From Bacteroidota bacterium (GTDB taxonomy: Bacteria > Bacteroidota > Bacteroidia > Cytophagales > Cyclobacteriaceae), in the NCBI GenBank assembly GCA_018266435.1, contig JAFEAL010000013.1, forward strand, positions 26,684 through 90,683: DNA of 64,000 nt, written 5' to 3'. A model generated the notes under the pieces. The model saw only the letters and a program-made list of their open reading frames with translations, ran no database searches and had not been told where the DNA came from. Of the stretch, positions 35,682 to 44,371 are shown piece by piece (positions within the stretch are counted from its first letter, which is position 1; each line of letters begins with the position of its first letter). A program made the position numbers and the translations under genes.

Positions 35682-38028
35682 CGGGATTAGCATGAGCTGC
35701 CCGCAGCGCCTGTGTGCTAACAATCAGCAAGGCAAACACCAGGGCAATCACACCGGTAACCGGAAAGACCCACCACCCGATTTCGGTTCTGATGGTATAA
35801 CGATCTAAATATTTATCGAGCAACCACCAGGCTACCGGGGCTGAAATAACAAATGAAATAATCACCAACACCGAAAAATCTTTCGATATCAAACCAACCA
35901 AGTTGGAAACGGATGCGCCCATCACTTTTCTTATGCCGATTTCCTTCGTTCGTTGTTCGGCCGTATAGGCGGCCAAGCCAAATAGCCCAAGCCCGGTAAT
36001 AAAAATAGTGAGCGTAGCAAATAAGCTGGCCAGCTTACTGGTCAGATTAATCGTAGTAAATTTTTTCTGAAATTCCTGATCGGCAAATCGGTAGGTAAAA
36101 GGATAGGCCGGTGAGTATTTTTCAAAAATGGATTTGACCGTATTGATAGAAGCCTGAAGGTCTTTTGTTTTTTTCAGACGGATGGTAACTGATCCACCCC
36201 AATCATCGAGCACCATAAACAAAGGTTTTACGGGTTCATAAGGCGACCCCATCAATACGTTATCAACTACACCTATCAATTTTCTTTTCTTGTCCCACAA
36301 GTCAAGCTCGGTGCCAATGATCGGCTCCTTTAAATTCATTAGCGCCAACCCGGCTTTGTTTATGATGATCGCTGATGAATCGCTTTTAATATCTTCAGAA
36401 AAATCACGGCCTTCAATAACTTTTATACCCATTGTTTTTGTGTAGTCATATTCGGTAACAAGCGTAGTAAAGATTACTTTCAAACCTTCAGGCTTACCGG
36501 GCCACCCCACAAAGTTGTTGCTGTTGATATTGGTAATCTCGCTATTGGCGCGGGTTACAGCCTCCACCACGCCTGAGTTGAGCAGTTCAAGTTTAATCGG
36601 TATATAGTTTTTCTTCACTTCACTGGTAAAATCGGTAGCTACCAGGTTCTCCTGATCATATCCCAACGCACGGCCTTTCACTAATTGAATTTGCCGGTAA
36701 ATCACCAATGTGCCAATGATCAGCAAAATCGAAAAACCGAATTGCAGGGTTACCAAAACTTTGCGCGGAAGGCTGGCGTTTTTGCCAACGGTTGGTTTTC
36801 CTTTTAACACTTTTACAGGCTGGAAGGAAGATAGATAAAAAGCGGGGTAACTTCCGGAAACAAATCCTGTACAAAGAATTGCACCTACTGAAATCAGCCA
36901 AAATTCTTTTGAGGCATAGTTGATGACCAATTCTTTTTCAACTAAAGAATTATAAACCGGCAAAAGAAGTTGAGCCAAGAGAATAGCTATGACAAATGCA
37001 AGAAAAGAAATGAGTGTTGATTCGCCAATAAATTGTAAAATCAATTCCACTCTTCGTGAACCAACGCTTTTGCGAATCCCAACCTCACGCGCACGGTGTT
37101 CAGACCGGGCGGTGGCCAGGTTCATAAAATTGATACAAGCAATGATCAAAATAAAAACAGCAATCACGGTAAAGAGTTGCACATAGTCGCTCATGCCGCT
37201 GGTCTCCACTCCGTTATCAAAATTTGAATAAAGCCTCCAGCGTGGCATGGGGTACAAAAACAATTCAGGTTTCATGTCTTTTTCGCCATGATTCTGCAAC
37301 ATCATTTTAATTGACTTATCAACAGCGGCCTTGTCGCCCGGCTCATTGGTTTCCACAAATACCTGAAATGAATAATTTCCCCAGTTGGTATTGTTTTTTT
37401 TAATCCATTCGCTCACTTGCTCCCTGAATTTCCATGTAAGCAGAAAGTCAAATTGAAAGGAGGAGTTCTTGGGCACATTTTTGAGAATGCCTGTTACTTT
37501 GAGTTCGTGTTCGTTATCGAGGCGAATGGTTTTGTTGATGGGGTCTTCATTATCAAACAGTGCTTTGGCTACTGATTCTGATATAATGATGGAACGCGGG
37601 TCATCTAAAACCTGAGCCGCATTACCCGCAAGCAGGGGAAATTCAAACATCTCCAGAAACTCTTCGGATACATAAAACCCCCGCTTCATTAATCGCTTTT
37701 CTCCGCCTGTTGAAATCAAATGGTCATACCCCCAATCAGTAACCGCTACCCGTTTAATGTGGCTGTCGGCTGTTTTCAACGCTTCGTAAACCGGGAGAGG
37801 GACAGATTTCCATGATTTAATCCCTCCATCAAAATATGCGTTTGACCACACTTGTGAGAGGCGATCAACTTTGGGTATAAATTGATCGAATGAGGTTTCG
37901 TCAATCACCCAAAGAAAAATAAGAACACTGCATGTGATGCCAATAGCTAAGCCTGAGATATTGATGAACGAGTACATTCTGTTTTTCAGAAGATTTCGAG
38001 TGGCAATGAGCAGGTAGTTTTTCAGCAT
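35659..38028 (-). CDS. FtsX-type ABC transporter permease (MacB-like)
   Basis: A 789-residue permease with the duplicated architecture common in Bacteroidota: helix one at about residues 20-42 (YSFINISGLAIGITCSVLIFLWV), a large MacB_PCD periplasmic domain, three helices in an FtsX domain (about 285-420), a linking helix near 435, a second periplasmic domain and a second FtsX domain (about 665-785). Conserved FtsX phrases are ARSEHRAREVGIRKSVGS and EQRTKEIGIRKVMGAS. No ATPase gene is adjacent, so it must use one encoded elsewhere. Such permeases take part in lipoprotein or peptide export and stress responses. Confidence 0.92.
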   Translation of the reverse strand: MLKNYLLIATRNLLKNRMYSFINISGLAIGITCSVLIFLWVIDETSFDQFIPKVDRLSQVWSNAYFDGGIKSWKSVPLPVYEALKTADSHIKRVAVTDWGYDHLISTGGEKRLMKRGFYVSEEFLEMFEFPLLAGNAAQVLDDPRSIIISESVAKALFDNEDPINKTIRLDNEHELKVTGILKNVPKNSSFQFDFLLTWKFREQVSEWIKKNNTNWGNYSFQVFVETNEPGDKAAVDKSIKMMLQNHGEKDMKPELFLYPMPRWRLYSNFDNGVETSGMSDYVQLFTVIAVFILIIACINFMNLATARSEHRAREVGIRKSVGSRRVELILQFIGESTLISFLAFVIAILLAQLLLPVYNSLVEKELVINYASKEFWLISVGAILCTGFVSGSYPAFYLSSFQPVKVLKGKPTVGKNASLPRKVLVTLQFGFSILLIIGTLVIYRQIQLVKGRALGYDQENLVATDFTSEVKKNYIPIKLELLNSGVVEAVTRANSEITNINSNNFVGWPGKPEGLKVIFTTLVTEYDYTKTMGIKVIEGRDFSEDIKSDSSAIIINKAGLALMNLKEPIIGTELDLWDKKRKLIGVVDNVLMGSPYEPVKPLFMVLDDWGGSVTIRLKKTKDLQASINTVKSIFEKYSPAYPFTYRFADQEFQKKFTTINLTSKLASLFATLTIFITGLGLFGLAAYTAEQRTKEIGIRKVMGASVSNLVGLISKDFSVLVIISFVISAPVAWWLLDKYLDRYTIRTEIGWWVFPVTGVIALVFALLIVSTQALRAAHANPATSLRNY

Positions 38029-38177
38029 GACTCTGGCTTTTTGTTATTTACTCCGGTCTTTTAAAAAAGTAACAGCAATCCAACTATTTTTTCATGATAG
38101 ACACATGAACTATAGGGGGGTTGCAGATTCTTAAAAAAAAATACGAGTATTCGCTATGCCTGATACTGTCACACAGT

Positions 38178-38213
38178 AAAAAAATAGCCCGCACAGCATA
38201 CACCGTGCGGGCT
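38178..38213 (-). terminator. Terminator downstream of hsp20
   Basis: Minus strand: AGCCCGCAC (38213-38205) pairs with GTGCGGGCT (38194-38186) across a 10-base loop, followed by a run of T (38184-38178, with one A). It lies 25 bases after the hsp20 stop. Confidence 0.88.
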
Positions 38214-38237
38214 CTCCCCTAACCTAAACCCCAAGTC

Positions 38238-38666
38238 TTACGCAACTTTTATCACTTGCTTTAAGGCTTTCTTTTCATCTTTAGGAATGTTCAATTCCAA
38301 AATACCATTGTTGTATTTGGCATTGATCTTCGTGCTGTCCACATTTTCGGGTAAAGTAAACGTGCGGCTAAACGAACCATACTGTGTTTCGATCGAATGA
38401 AAGTTTTTCTCTTTCTTTTCATTGGTGAACTTACGTTCGCCACTAACAGTGAGGTAATTGTCGTTCACTTCGATCTTGAAATCTTCTTTATTCAAACCAG
38501 GCACAGCTACCTGAACTTCGTATGAGTTTTCATTTTCGATCAGGTCAACTTTAGGAGTAAATGTACTCCCACCATTGCGGGTCAGTGATTCATTAAACAA
38601 CCGATCTACCATGCTGCTGAACGAAGACGGTACGAAATCATTTGGGTTATAACGGATGATGCTCAT
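38238..38666 (-). CDS. Hsp20/alpha-crystallin small heat shock protein
   Basis: A 142-residue small heat-shock chaperone that holds unfolding proteins. The alpha-crystallin domain spans about residues 35-140, with the conserved strand V.VAVPGLNKEDFKIEV, the segment ERKF..EK...FHS.E..YGSFSR.F.LP and the closing NGILELNIPK (A-x-x-x-n-G-v-L motif). Single gene with its own terminator. I found no CIRCE palindrome upstream; a partial -7 word (TAGTTTTC, 38721-38728 on the minus strand) is the only promoter hint. Confidence 0.95.
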   Translation of the reverse strand: MSIIRYNPNDFVPSSFSSMVDRLFNESLTRNGGSTFTPKVDLIENENSYEVQVAVPGLNKEDFKIEVNDNYLTVSGERKFTNEKKEKNFHSIETQYGSFSRTFTLPENVDSTKINAKYNNGILELNIPKDEKKALKQVIKVA

Positions 38667-38793
38667 AGTTTTTATTTTTTTAGTTAAACATGTTTTTTAA
38701 GCTCATGCTTATCCTTTAGTGAAAACTATGCCGAAGCAATTATTGCATAGAATTAAGCCAATTTGACTTGATTACAAGCTAATATTTGCATTT

Positions 38794-38814
38794 TTTAAGA
38801 CAGAATGTCTTAAA
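38794..38814. repeat. Perfect 9-base hairpin over the ABC exporter stop codon
   Basis: TTTAAGACA (38794-38802), loop GAA, TGTCTTAAA (38806-38814). The stop codon of the ABC exporter gene lies within the right arm. No T-tract follows on the minus strand, so it is not a classical terminator for that gene. Confidence 0.6.
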
Positions 38815-40534
38815 TACGAGCCTGATACGTATATAATTCAAAATACCTTCCCTTTCTTTCAATCAGTTCATCGTGTTTGCCTCGCTCGGCAATCTGGCCA
38901 TTTTCAATCACCAGAATTTGGTCAGCCTGACGGATAGTACTTAAGCGGTGTGCAATGACAAACGTAGTACGGCCTTTCATCAGCGTGCGCAAGCTTTCCT
39001 GAATGTAGCTTTCGCTTTCGGTATCGAGATTGGAAGTGGCTTCGTCAAGAATGAGTACTCTTGGATCAGATAAAATAGCTCGCGCTATGGCTACGCGCTG
39101 CCGCTGCCCGCCTGAAAGTTTTACACCACGCTCACCAATTACCGTTTCCAATCCAGATTCAAACCGGTTGACGAACTCGTCCACATAAGATGCTTTTACA
39201 GCATTCGTCAATTCTTCCTCCGTAGCATTGGGTCGTGGAAATAAAATATTTTCGCGGATAGTTCCTTCAAACAAAAAATCATCTTGCAGCACCACACCCA
39301 ACTGGCTGCGGTAGCTATTGAGTGAAACCGTAGAAAGATCAATACCGTCCACCGTTATTTTTCCGCTGACGGGATTTAAAAAAGAAGCCGCCAACCCGGC
39401 AATGGTTGTTTTGCCCGAACCTGACGTACCTACCAGGGCAATCACACTGCCGGGCTTTGCTTCAAAGCTCACATTGTTTAATACTGTTTTTCCTTCATCA
39501 TAAGCGAAAGAAACATTTTCAAAAATGATATCTCCATGAATCGTTCCAATTTTATTTATACGCGTGGTGCTGTCATCTTCAGTTGGGGTATTCATAATCT
39601 CTTCGGTGCGGTCTAACCCGGCAAAAGCTTCCGTCAACTGGCTGCCGATGTTGCTCATTTGCACGATGGGCGCCACCATAAAAACCATGAACATAGTAAA
39701 CTGCAAAAAATCTCCGGCTGTCAAATTAAAATATCCACTCAACCCCATGATGCCCACACTGGCGAGGCCCACCAGAAATGTTCCAGAGCTTGTAACAAAA
39801 CTCGTTGAGGTTAAACTCTTCTTTACGTTTTGAAACAATTTCTCAACGCCCTCTTCAAAGACTTTTATTTCTTGTTGCTCAGCATTAAATCCTTTGATCA
39901 CCCTCATGCCGTTGAGTGTTTCAGTAAGGCGGCCGGTAACATCGGCTGTGATTTTTCCGCGTTCACGAAAAACAGGACGTATGATAGCAAATGCTTTGAG
40001 CGTGATCACGCCAAAGATTGACATGGGCAACAAGACGAACAGTGTCATCCAGGGGCTGATGTGGATTAAAAATACAATGGATACAATGGCTGTGAGAATT
40101 CCACCCACTAATTGCACCAGTCCGGTGCCCACCAAATTCCTAACCCCCTCCACATCATTCATCACTCTTGATACCAGTGCTCCTGCTTTTTGATTATCAA
40201 AATAGCGAATGGGCAATCGCAACAAATGCTTCTGCACACTCGATCGAAGTACTGAAATCAAATGTTGAGCTTCTACACTCAACAGTTTGGTGAGCACAAA
40301 CGAGGTAACAGACTGAATTAAGATAGCAACCACCACCAAGGTTAGTAACATAGGCAACTTATCCATGTTGTGCTTAACCAGAATATCATCCATAAAAGGC
40401 TTGGTTGCCCACGGAGGAACTAGCCCGGCTGCACTGCGAATAATAATAAGAAGCAAGCCGATCAACAGAAGACCTCTGCGCGGCCACACTATTGTTTTAA
40501 AAACCTGGCCGATGGTCACTTTGGATTTAGACAT
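38810..40534 (-). CDS. ABC exporter, fused membrane and ATPase domains (MsbA-like)
   Basis: A 574-residue half-transporter that acts as a homodimer or heterodimer. The membrane domain has six helices (about residues 15-310); the ATPase domain has Walker A GTSGSGKTT (about 370), Q-loop VLQDDFLFEG, signature LSGGQRQRVAIARA, Walker B VLILDEATSNLD and switch IAHRLST. The arrangement resembles MsbA/multidrug lipid flippases. The substrate cannot be read from sequence. It stands between hsp20 and a thioesterase-like gene. Confidence 0.94.
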   Translation of the reverse strand: MSKSKVTIGQVFKTIVWPRRGLLLIGLLLIIIRSAAGLVPPWATKPFMDDILVKHNMDKLPMLLTLVVVAILIQSVTSFVLTKLLSVEAQHLISVLRSSVQKHLLRLPIRYFDNQKAGALVSRVMNDVEGVRNLVGTGLVQLVGGILTAIVSIVFLIHISPWMTLFVLLPMSIFGVITLKAFAIIRPVFRERGKITADVTGRLTETLNGMRVIKGFNAEQQEIKVFEEGVEKLFQNVKKSLTSTSFVTSSGTFLVGLASVGIMGLSGYFNLTAGDFLQFTMFMVFMVAPIVQMSNIGSQLTEAFAGLDRTEEIMNTPTEDDSTTRINKIGTIHGDIIFENVSFAYDEGKTVLNNVSFEAKPGSVIALVGTSGSGKTTIAGLAASFLNPVSGKITVDGIDLSTVSLNSYRSQLGVVLQDDFLFEGTIRENILFPRPNATEEELTNAVKASYVDEFVNRFESGLETVIGERGVKLSGGQRQRVAIARAILSDPRVLILDEATSNLDTESESYIQESLRTLMKGRTTFVIAHRLSTIRQADQILVIENGQIAERGKHDELIERKGRYFELYTYQARI

Positions 40535-40644
40535 ATTTTTATTTTCTGATTGCAGTTACAAGTACCCTTGTTGAATGACGATGAGGAAAAAATTTTATTT
40601 TATACGGAGAAAATATTTTTTGAAAGAATTGATACCCACGCGGA

Positions 40645-41037
40645 TTAATACCTTTCCCCAAAAATCTTATTCATCTTTTCTTTCTTTAGCATTTTTTGTC
40701 CGGTTATACCAGTGGCAATAATTCTTTCTCCCACGTTGGCTTTAATAGAGCTGATTAATTCATTTCTTTCCATTTTTTCAACGGTGGCGGTAATAATAAC
40801 CTCCTCTCCTACAAAGGCCGGACTATTATGTTCGATATGAAGGAGTGTGCCAACGCCTTCTTCATCATCCTCTTTCATTTCAAGAAAAAACAATCGCGAT
40901 GACCACTCAAAATCACGGGCGAGTGCAAACGTAGAGTAAACCCGGTGAAGCAACTCTCCGTTGAAGATGGCACAATCATTCTCAGAAACTACTTTCTTGT
41001 AAAATTTACTATCTCCTGTCTTAAATATTTTTTTCAT
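40645..41037 (-). CDS. Hotdog-fold thioesterase-like protein
   Basis: A 130-residue protein that looks like a single hotdog domain of the thioesterase superfamily (similar in layout to fluoroacetyl-CoA thioesterase): central helix segment LLHRVYSTFALARDFEWSSRLFFLEM, then strands GTLLHIEHNSPAFVGEEVIITATVEKME and SSIKANVGERIIATGITGQKML. Conserved Thr/Ser, Glu and His positions (YSTFALARDFE and LLHIEHNSPA) would form the active site. The assignment is by pattern, so it is moderate. Its ATG directly abuts the T-tract of the mscL terminator, leaving essentially no leader. Confidence 0.72.
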   Translation of the reverse strand: MKKIFKTGDSKFYKKVVSENDCAIFNGELLHRVYSTFALARDFEWSSRLFFLEMKEDDEEGVGTLLHIEHNSPAFVGEEVIITATVEKMERNELISSIKANVGERIIATGITGQKMLKKEKMNKIFGERY

Positions 41038-41067
41038 AAAAAAGCATCACCTGAAAACAAGTGATGC
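41038..41067 (-). terminator. Terminator downstream of mscL
   Basis: Minus strand: GCATCAC (41067-41061) and GTGATGC (41050-41044) form a perfect 7-base stem with a 10-base loop, followed by six T (41043-41038). It lies 24 bases after the mscL stop and touches the next start codon. Confidence 0.85.
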
Positions 41068-41091
41068 CACAATTAAAGTTCTTTTCCGAAT

Positions 41092-41466
41092 TTATTTTTT
41101 TAGTAAATCACGTATCTCGGTCAGTAACTGAATATCTGCCGGTGGAGGTGCCGGGGCTGCCGGTGCGGCTTGTTCCTTGCGCTGTGCCCGGTTAATTCCT
41201 TTTATGATTAAGAATAACACAAAAGCAACAATGATAAAATTAAGAACAGATGCCAGAAAGACTCCATATTTTACTGTGCCTAATACCGTTAGTTCGCTCA
41301 ACCGAGAAAGGTTGGCTGCATCAAGTGCAGGCTTCAATACTAGGGGTGTGATCACATCATCAATGAGCGAGCCTACAATTTTATTAAACGCGGCTCCAAT
41401 CACCACACCGACTGCCAAGTCGATGACGCTGCCACGCATGGCAAAGGCTTTGAATTCTTTAAGCAT
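41092..41466 (-). CDS. mscL: Large-conductance mechanosensitive channel MscL
   Basis: A 124-residue channel that opens under membrane tension to release solutes during osmotic downshock. The N-terminal signature is textbook: MLKEFKAFAMRGSVIDLAVGVVIGAAFNKIV...DDVITP, with the pore-lining first helix (about 15-45). The second helix is about residues 70-95, followed by a Pro/Ala-rich linker (QAAPAAPAPPP) and the C-terminal helix IQLLTEIRDLLKK that forms the cytoplasmic bundle. Length is normal. Confidence 0.97.
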   Translation of the reverse strand: MLKEFKAFAMRGSVIDLAVGVVIGAAFNKIVGSLIDDVITPLVLKPALDAANLSRLSELTVLGTVKYGVFLASVLNFIIVAFVLFLIIKGINRAQRKEQAAPAAPAPPPADIQLLTEIRDLLKK

Positions 41467-41532
41467 ATAAAAAGGGTTAGGTTTTGTGCGTTAAAAATAC
41501 CAATCAGAACTAATTCAACAAACAGGTTTGAT

Positions 41533-42342
41533 TTATTTTGAAACAATTTTAAATTGATTTTTCAAGCCTCTAAAACTGGTAAGTTCCGTTCCGGCATGAC
41601 CGATGAACATCTTGGCATCTACTTTAACCGGAACCTGATTACCATCGGCCGATATCCAAGCGGTGATTGAATTTTTCCCGCGGAAAAGTTGGTTATCAGG
41701 CATGATGGGAATGAGCTTATAACACGGTACATTACCAAAGTCCATTTCGATTGTTTCTTTTCCAAAATAGATAATCTTAAAATTGTATGATTTGTCTTCA
41801 AAAAAACCGCTGACCGCGAGAGTATCTCCCACGTTAAGTTTAGTAAAATTGATTACGCGCAAATACATAAATCCGGCAACTATATCACGCACTTCTCTGG
41901 GTATTGGATATGTTTTTGGTTTGCCAAATTTGCCCGTTTGCTTATCGGCTACGTTTACACTTGCCTGCGATAAATCGTGATCATAGGTTATGATTTCATT
42001 AAGCCGGTAGTTGCCTTCCTGAATTTTTCGATACGATTCGTGTGTAATCAACCTTGCCGTATCAATGTAAGCTCCCCAGTTATCATTCACTTTAGAAATC
42101 CAGGTAGCCATACCCAGAGTTTGCATGTAAGCATCAACCTTGTAGCAGGGGTGTTCATTTTTGACATAGTATTTGTTATCAACCGTAGTTACTCCTTTGC
42201 CTACGGTAAAAAAGCCAAGGTACATCCGGTAATCCAATTGCTCACCGGTGCTGATGGTCTTGTTACGAGAAGTGCTATCAACACTCAACTGACTGAAGGC
42301 CGCCAGTGTCATCAAAATCAATGAGAAAAATACCCAACGCAT
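41533..42342 (-). CDS. DUF3108 periplasmic protein
   Basis: A 269-residue protein with a signal peptide (MRWVFFSLILMTLAAFSQ) and a DUF3108 beta-rich body: GEQLDYRMYLGFFTVGKGVTTVD, later HESYRKIQEGNYR and IMPDNQLFRGKNSITAWISADGNQVPVKVDAKMFIGHAGTEL. The family is widespread and of unknown function; the fold is thought to relate to lipid-binding lipocalin-like proteins. The in-frame TTG two codons upstream is rejected because the -7 box overlaps it. It lies just downstream of dapD with 46 bases between the stop and this start. Confidence 0.88.
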   Translation of the reverse strand: MRWVFFSLILMTLAAFSQLSVDSTSRNKTISTGEQLDYRMYLGFFTVGKGVTTVDNKYYVKNEHPCYKVDAYMQTLGMATWISKVNDNWGAYIDTARLITHESYRKIQEGNYRLNEIITYDHDLSQASVNVADKQTGKFGKPKTYPIPREVRDIVAGFMYLRVINFTKLNVGDTLAVSGFFEDKSYNFKIIYFGKETIEMDFGNVPCYKLIPIMPDNQLFRGKNSITAWISADGNQVPVKVDAKMFIGHAGTELTSFRGLKNQFKIVSK

Positions 42343-42345
42343 AAT

Positions 42346-42377
42346 CAAAATTAAAACCTCTATACCACATATTCAAA
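42346..42377 (-). promoter_or_regulatory. Putative promoter of the DUF3108 gene, close to leaderless
   Basis: Minus strand: TTTG (42377-42374), a 20-base spacer, TAATTTTG (42353-42346). Both boxes match consensus. The ATG begins four bases downstream of the -7 box, so the transcript would start at or inside the start codon. Confidence 0.45.
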
Positions 42378-42388
42378 GCCAATCTTGA

Positions 42389-43201
42389 TTAAACTGAAAC
42401 GCTATTCTCGCGGAGCGCATCGTTTAAGGAAGTTTTTTTATCGGTACTCTCTTTTCTCGTTCCAATAATAAGTGCACAGGGTACGTGGTACTCCCCTGCC
42501 GCAAATATTTTAGGTATTGTTCCGGGTATAACCACCGAGCGCGGAGGTACATACCCTTTGTGCTCAACAGGTAAGTTGCCCGTAACATCAATAATTTTTG
42601 AACTGGCTGTGAGTACCACATTGGCCCCCAATACCGCCTCTTTGCCTACACGAACTCCCTCAACGATAATGCAGCGCGAACCAATGAACGCATTGTCTTC
42701 AATGATCACAGGGGCAGCCTGAACCGGCTCAAGCACTCCGCCAATGCCCACGCCTCCACTCAGGTGAACATTCTTGCCAATTTGAGCACAACTTCCCACA
42801 GTTGCCCAGGTATCCACCATAGTGCCTTCATCTACGTAAGCACCGATGTTGACATACGAGGGCATCATAATCACCCCTTTATTTACAAATGAACCATGCC
42901 GGGCAATGGCATGAGGTACTACACGCACCCCCAATTCTTTATAGTTCTTTTTTAATGCAATCTTATCATAAAACTCAAAAGGCCCTACTTCTATCGTTTC
43001 CATTGGTTGGATGGGGAAATAAAGAATCACGGCTTTTTTAATCCACTCATTCACTTTCCAACCTTCCGCAAGCGGTTCGGCTACACGCAGTTTTCCCTGA
43101 TCAAGAAGATCAATCACTTCACGTATGGCTCGCTGTGTTTCAGTTGATTTAATCCGTTCACGGTCAGCCCATGCTTGTTCTATTTTTTCCTGGAGTTGCA
43201 T
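42389..43201 (-). CDS. dapD: 2,3,4,5-tetrahydropyridine-2,6-dicarboxylate N-succinyltransferase
   Basis: A 270-residue enzyme of the succinylase branch of lysine and diaminopimelate synthesis; it transfers succinyl from succinyl-CoA to tetrahydrodipicolinate. The N-terminal helical domain (residues 1-95) is followed by a left-handed beta-helix of hexapeptide repeats (GVIMMPSYVNIGAYVDEGTMVDTWATVGSCAQIGKNVHLSGGVGIGGVLEP, about 118-170), with the conserved VRVVPHAIARHGSFV segment. Length matches the family. Divergent from the glycosyltransferase gene with only 23 bases between start codons. Confidence 0.96.
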   Translation of the reverse strand: MQLQEKIEQAWADRERIKSTETQRAIREVIDLLDQGKLRVAEPLAEGWKVNEWIKKAVILYFPIQPMETIEVGPFEFYDKIALKKNYKELGVRVVPHAIARHGSFVNKGVIMMPSYVNIGAYVDEGTMVDTWATVGSCAQIGKNVHLSGGVGIGGVLEPVQAAPVIIEDNAFIGSRCIIVEGVRVGKEAVLGANVVLTASSKIIDVTGNLPVEHKGYVPPRSVVIPGTIPKIFAAGEYHVPCALIIGTRKESTDKKTSLNDALRENSVSV

Positions 43202-43224
43202 TTATGTTTTACTTTTAAATCGGG

Positions 43225-44334
43225 ATGCAAGAAATAAAAAAAAACAGAATAGTCCTCGCTTCGGTACTTAAGCCTGTAGATGAGCCGCGCATGTTTGAGC
43301 GCCTTGGGCAATCATTGGCAACCAACGGATACGAAGTTTTTATCATTGGCCAAGTACCGGCCTCCGCTAAAATCGTTGAGGGGGTACACTTTGTTTCGCA
43401 TAACAAAATTAACCGAATCAGCACCAGACGAATTATGATCCGGTTTAAAATACTGAAGAAAATATTCTCAATCAGGCCAAACATTCTGATTGTCACCACC
43501 CACGAACTACTTGGCATAGCTCTGCTCTACAAACTGCTGACTCGAAATAAAATCGTATATGATGTGCAAGAGAATTATTGCATGAATTTGATGCACACTC
43601 ACGCATGGCCGCAAATATTACGGTGGCCCATGGCAATGACTATCCGGTTGAAAGAAACCTTCTCTGCTCCTTTTATTTCAAAATTTATTCTCGCAGAAAA
43701 CTGTTACAGCCATGAATTATTTTTTACAAAAAATAATTCAGTTGTGGTTGAAAATAAATGTCGTGTGCCCACTGGTTTTCTGCGAAAGCCATCGCACGAA
43801 AACATAAAACTTATCTTTACCGGAACCCTTGCAGAAAGCACCGGGATCTTTCAAGCCATTGCGTTAGCTAAGAAGCTTTATACCGAAGAGCCCCTGATTC
43901 GGTTAAAAATTGTTGGGTATTGTCCAATGCAGAGTACACTAAAAAAAATACATAACGAAATCAGAAACAGTCACTTCATCACAATAACCGGAGGAGATGA
44001 GTTTGTTTCACATGAAGTCATCTTAAAAGAAATAGCCTCCGCGCACTTCGGTATTGTGTATTACCCTCATTCGCCTCACACCATTAATAAAATACCAAGC
44101 AAGTTGTACGAGTACCTGGCCTGTCAATTACCGATTTTGCTTCAACCCAATCCAAAATGGATTAACCTATGCCAACCGCACCACTCATGTATTGTGGTTG
44201 ATTTTGGCCATTTGGATACAGCCTCAATCTTGTCTAAAACGAAAGAAGGCAAATTTTACCCTTCTGAAATCGATAGCGCCAAGTGGCCGGTTGAAGAAGC
44301 AACGCTGATTGCCTGTATTAAATCGTTGAACTAA
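43225..44334 (+). CDS. Glycosyltransferase, GT4-like (GT-B fold)
   Basis: A 369-residue cytoplasmic protein with two Rossmann-like halves. The N-terminal half starts IVLASVLKPVDEPRMFERLGQSLATNGYEVFIIG, typical of GT4 acceptor domains; VTTHELLGIALLYKLLTRNKIVYDVQENY is characteristic of such proteins. The C-terminal half has KLIFTGTLAESTGIFQAIALAKKLY and the donor-site segment KIPSKLYEYLACQLPILLQPNPKW. Sugar donor and acceptor are unknown; isolated genes like this often modify lipids or surface glycans. A partial -7 word TACTTTTA (43210-43217) lies 8 bases before the start. Confidence 0.86.
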   Translation: MQEIKKNRIVLASVLKPVDEPRMFERLGQSLATNGYEVFIIGQVPASAKIVEGVHFVSHNKINRISTRRIMIRFKILKKIFSIRPNILIVTTHELLGIALLYKLLTRNKIVYDVQENYCMNLMHTHAWPQILRWPMAMTIRLKETFSAPFISKFILAENCYSHELFFTKNNSVVVENKCRVPTGFLRKPSHENIKLIFTGTLAESTGIFQAIALAKKLYTEEPLIRLKIVGYCPMQSTLKKIHNEIRNSHFITITGGDEFVSHEVILKEIASAHFGIVYYPHSPHTINKIPSKLYEYLACQLPILLQPNPKWINLCQPHHSCIVVDFGHLDTASILSKTKEGKFYPSEIDSAKWPVEEATLIACIKSLN

Positions 44335-44337
44335 TAG

Positions 44338-44365
44338 TTTAGGTTACTCTAAATTATTATTTTTG
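44338..44365 (+). promoter_or_regulatory. mntR promoter with embedded DtxR-family operator
   Basis: The -7 box TATTTTTG (44358-44365) matches TAnnTTTG. Just upstream, TTTAGGTTACTCTAAA (44338-44353) is an imperfect palindrome (TTTAG/CTAAA perfect), and its left half TTAGGTTA equals the half-site of the DtxR consensus (TTAGGTTAG...). It fills the space where RNA polymerase would contact the -33 to -7 region, as expected for a metal-dependent repressor site. Confidence 0.65.
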
Positions 44366-44371
44366 TAAACC

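Noticed and set aside
38667..38809. CIRCE or other heat-shock operator before hsp20
   Set aside because: I looked for the CIRCE inverted repeat and found none in this gap.
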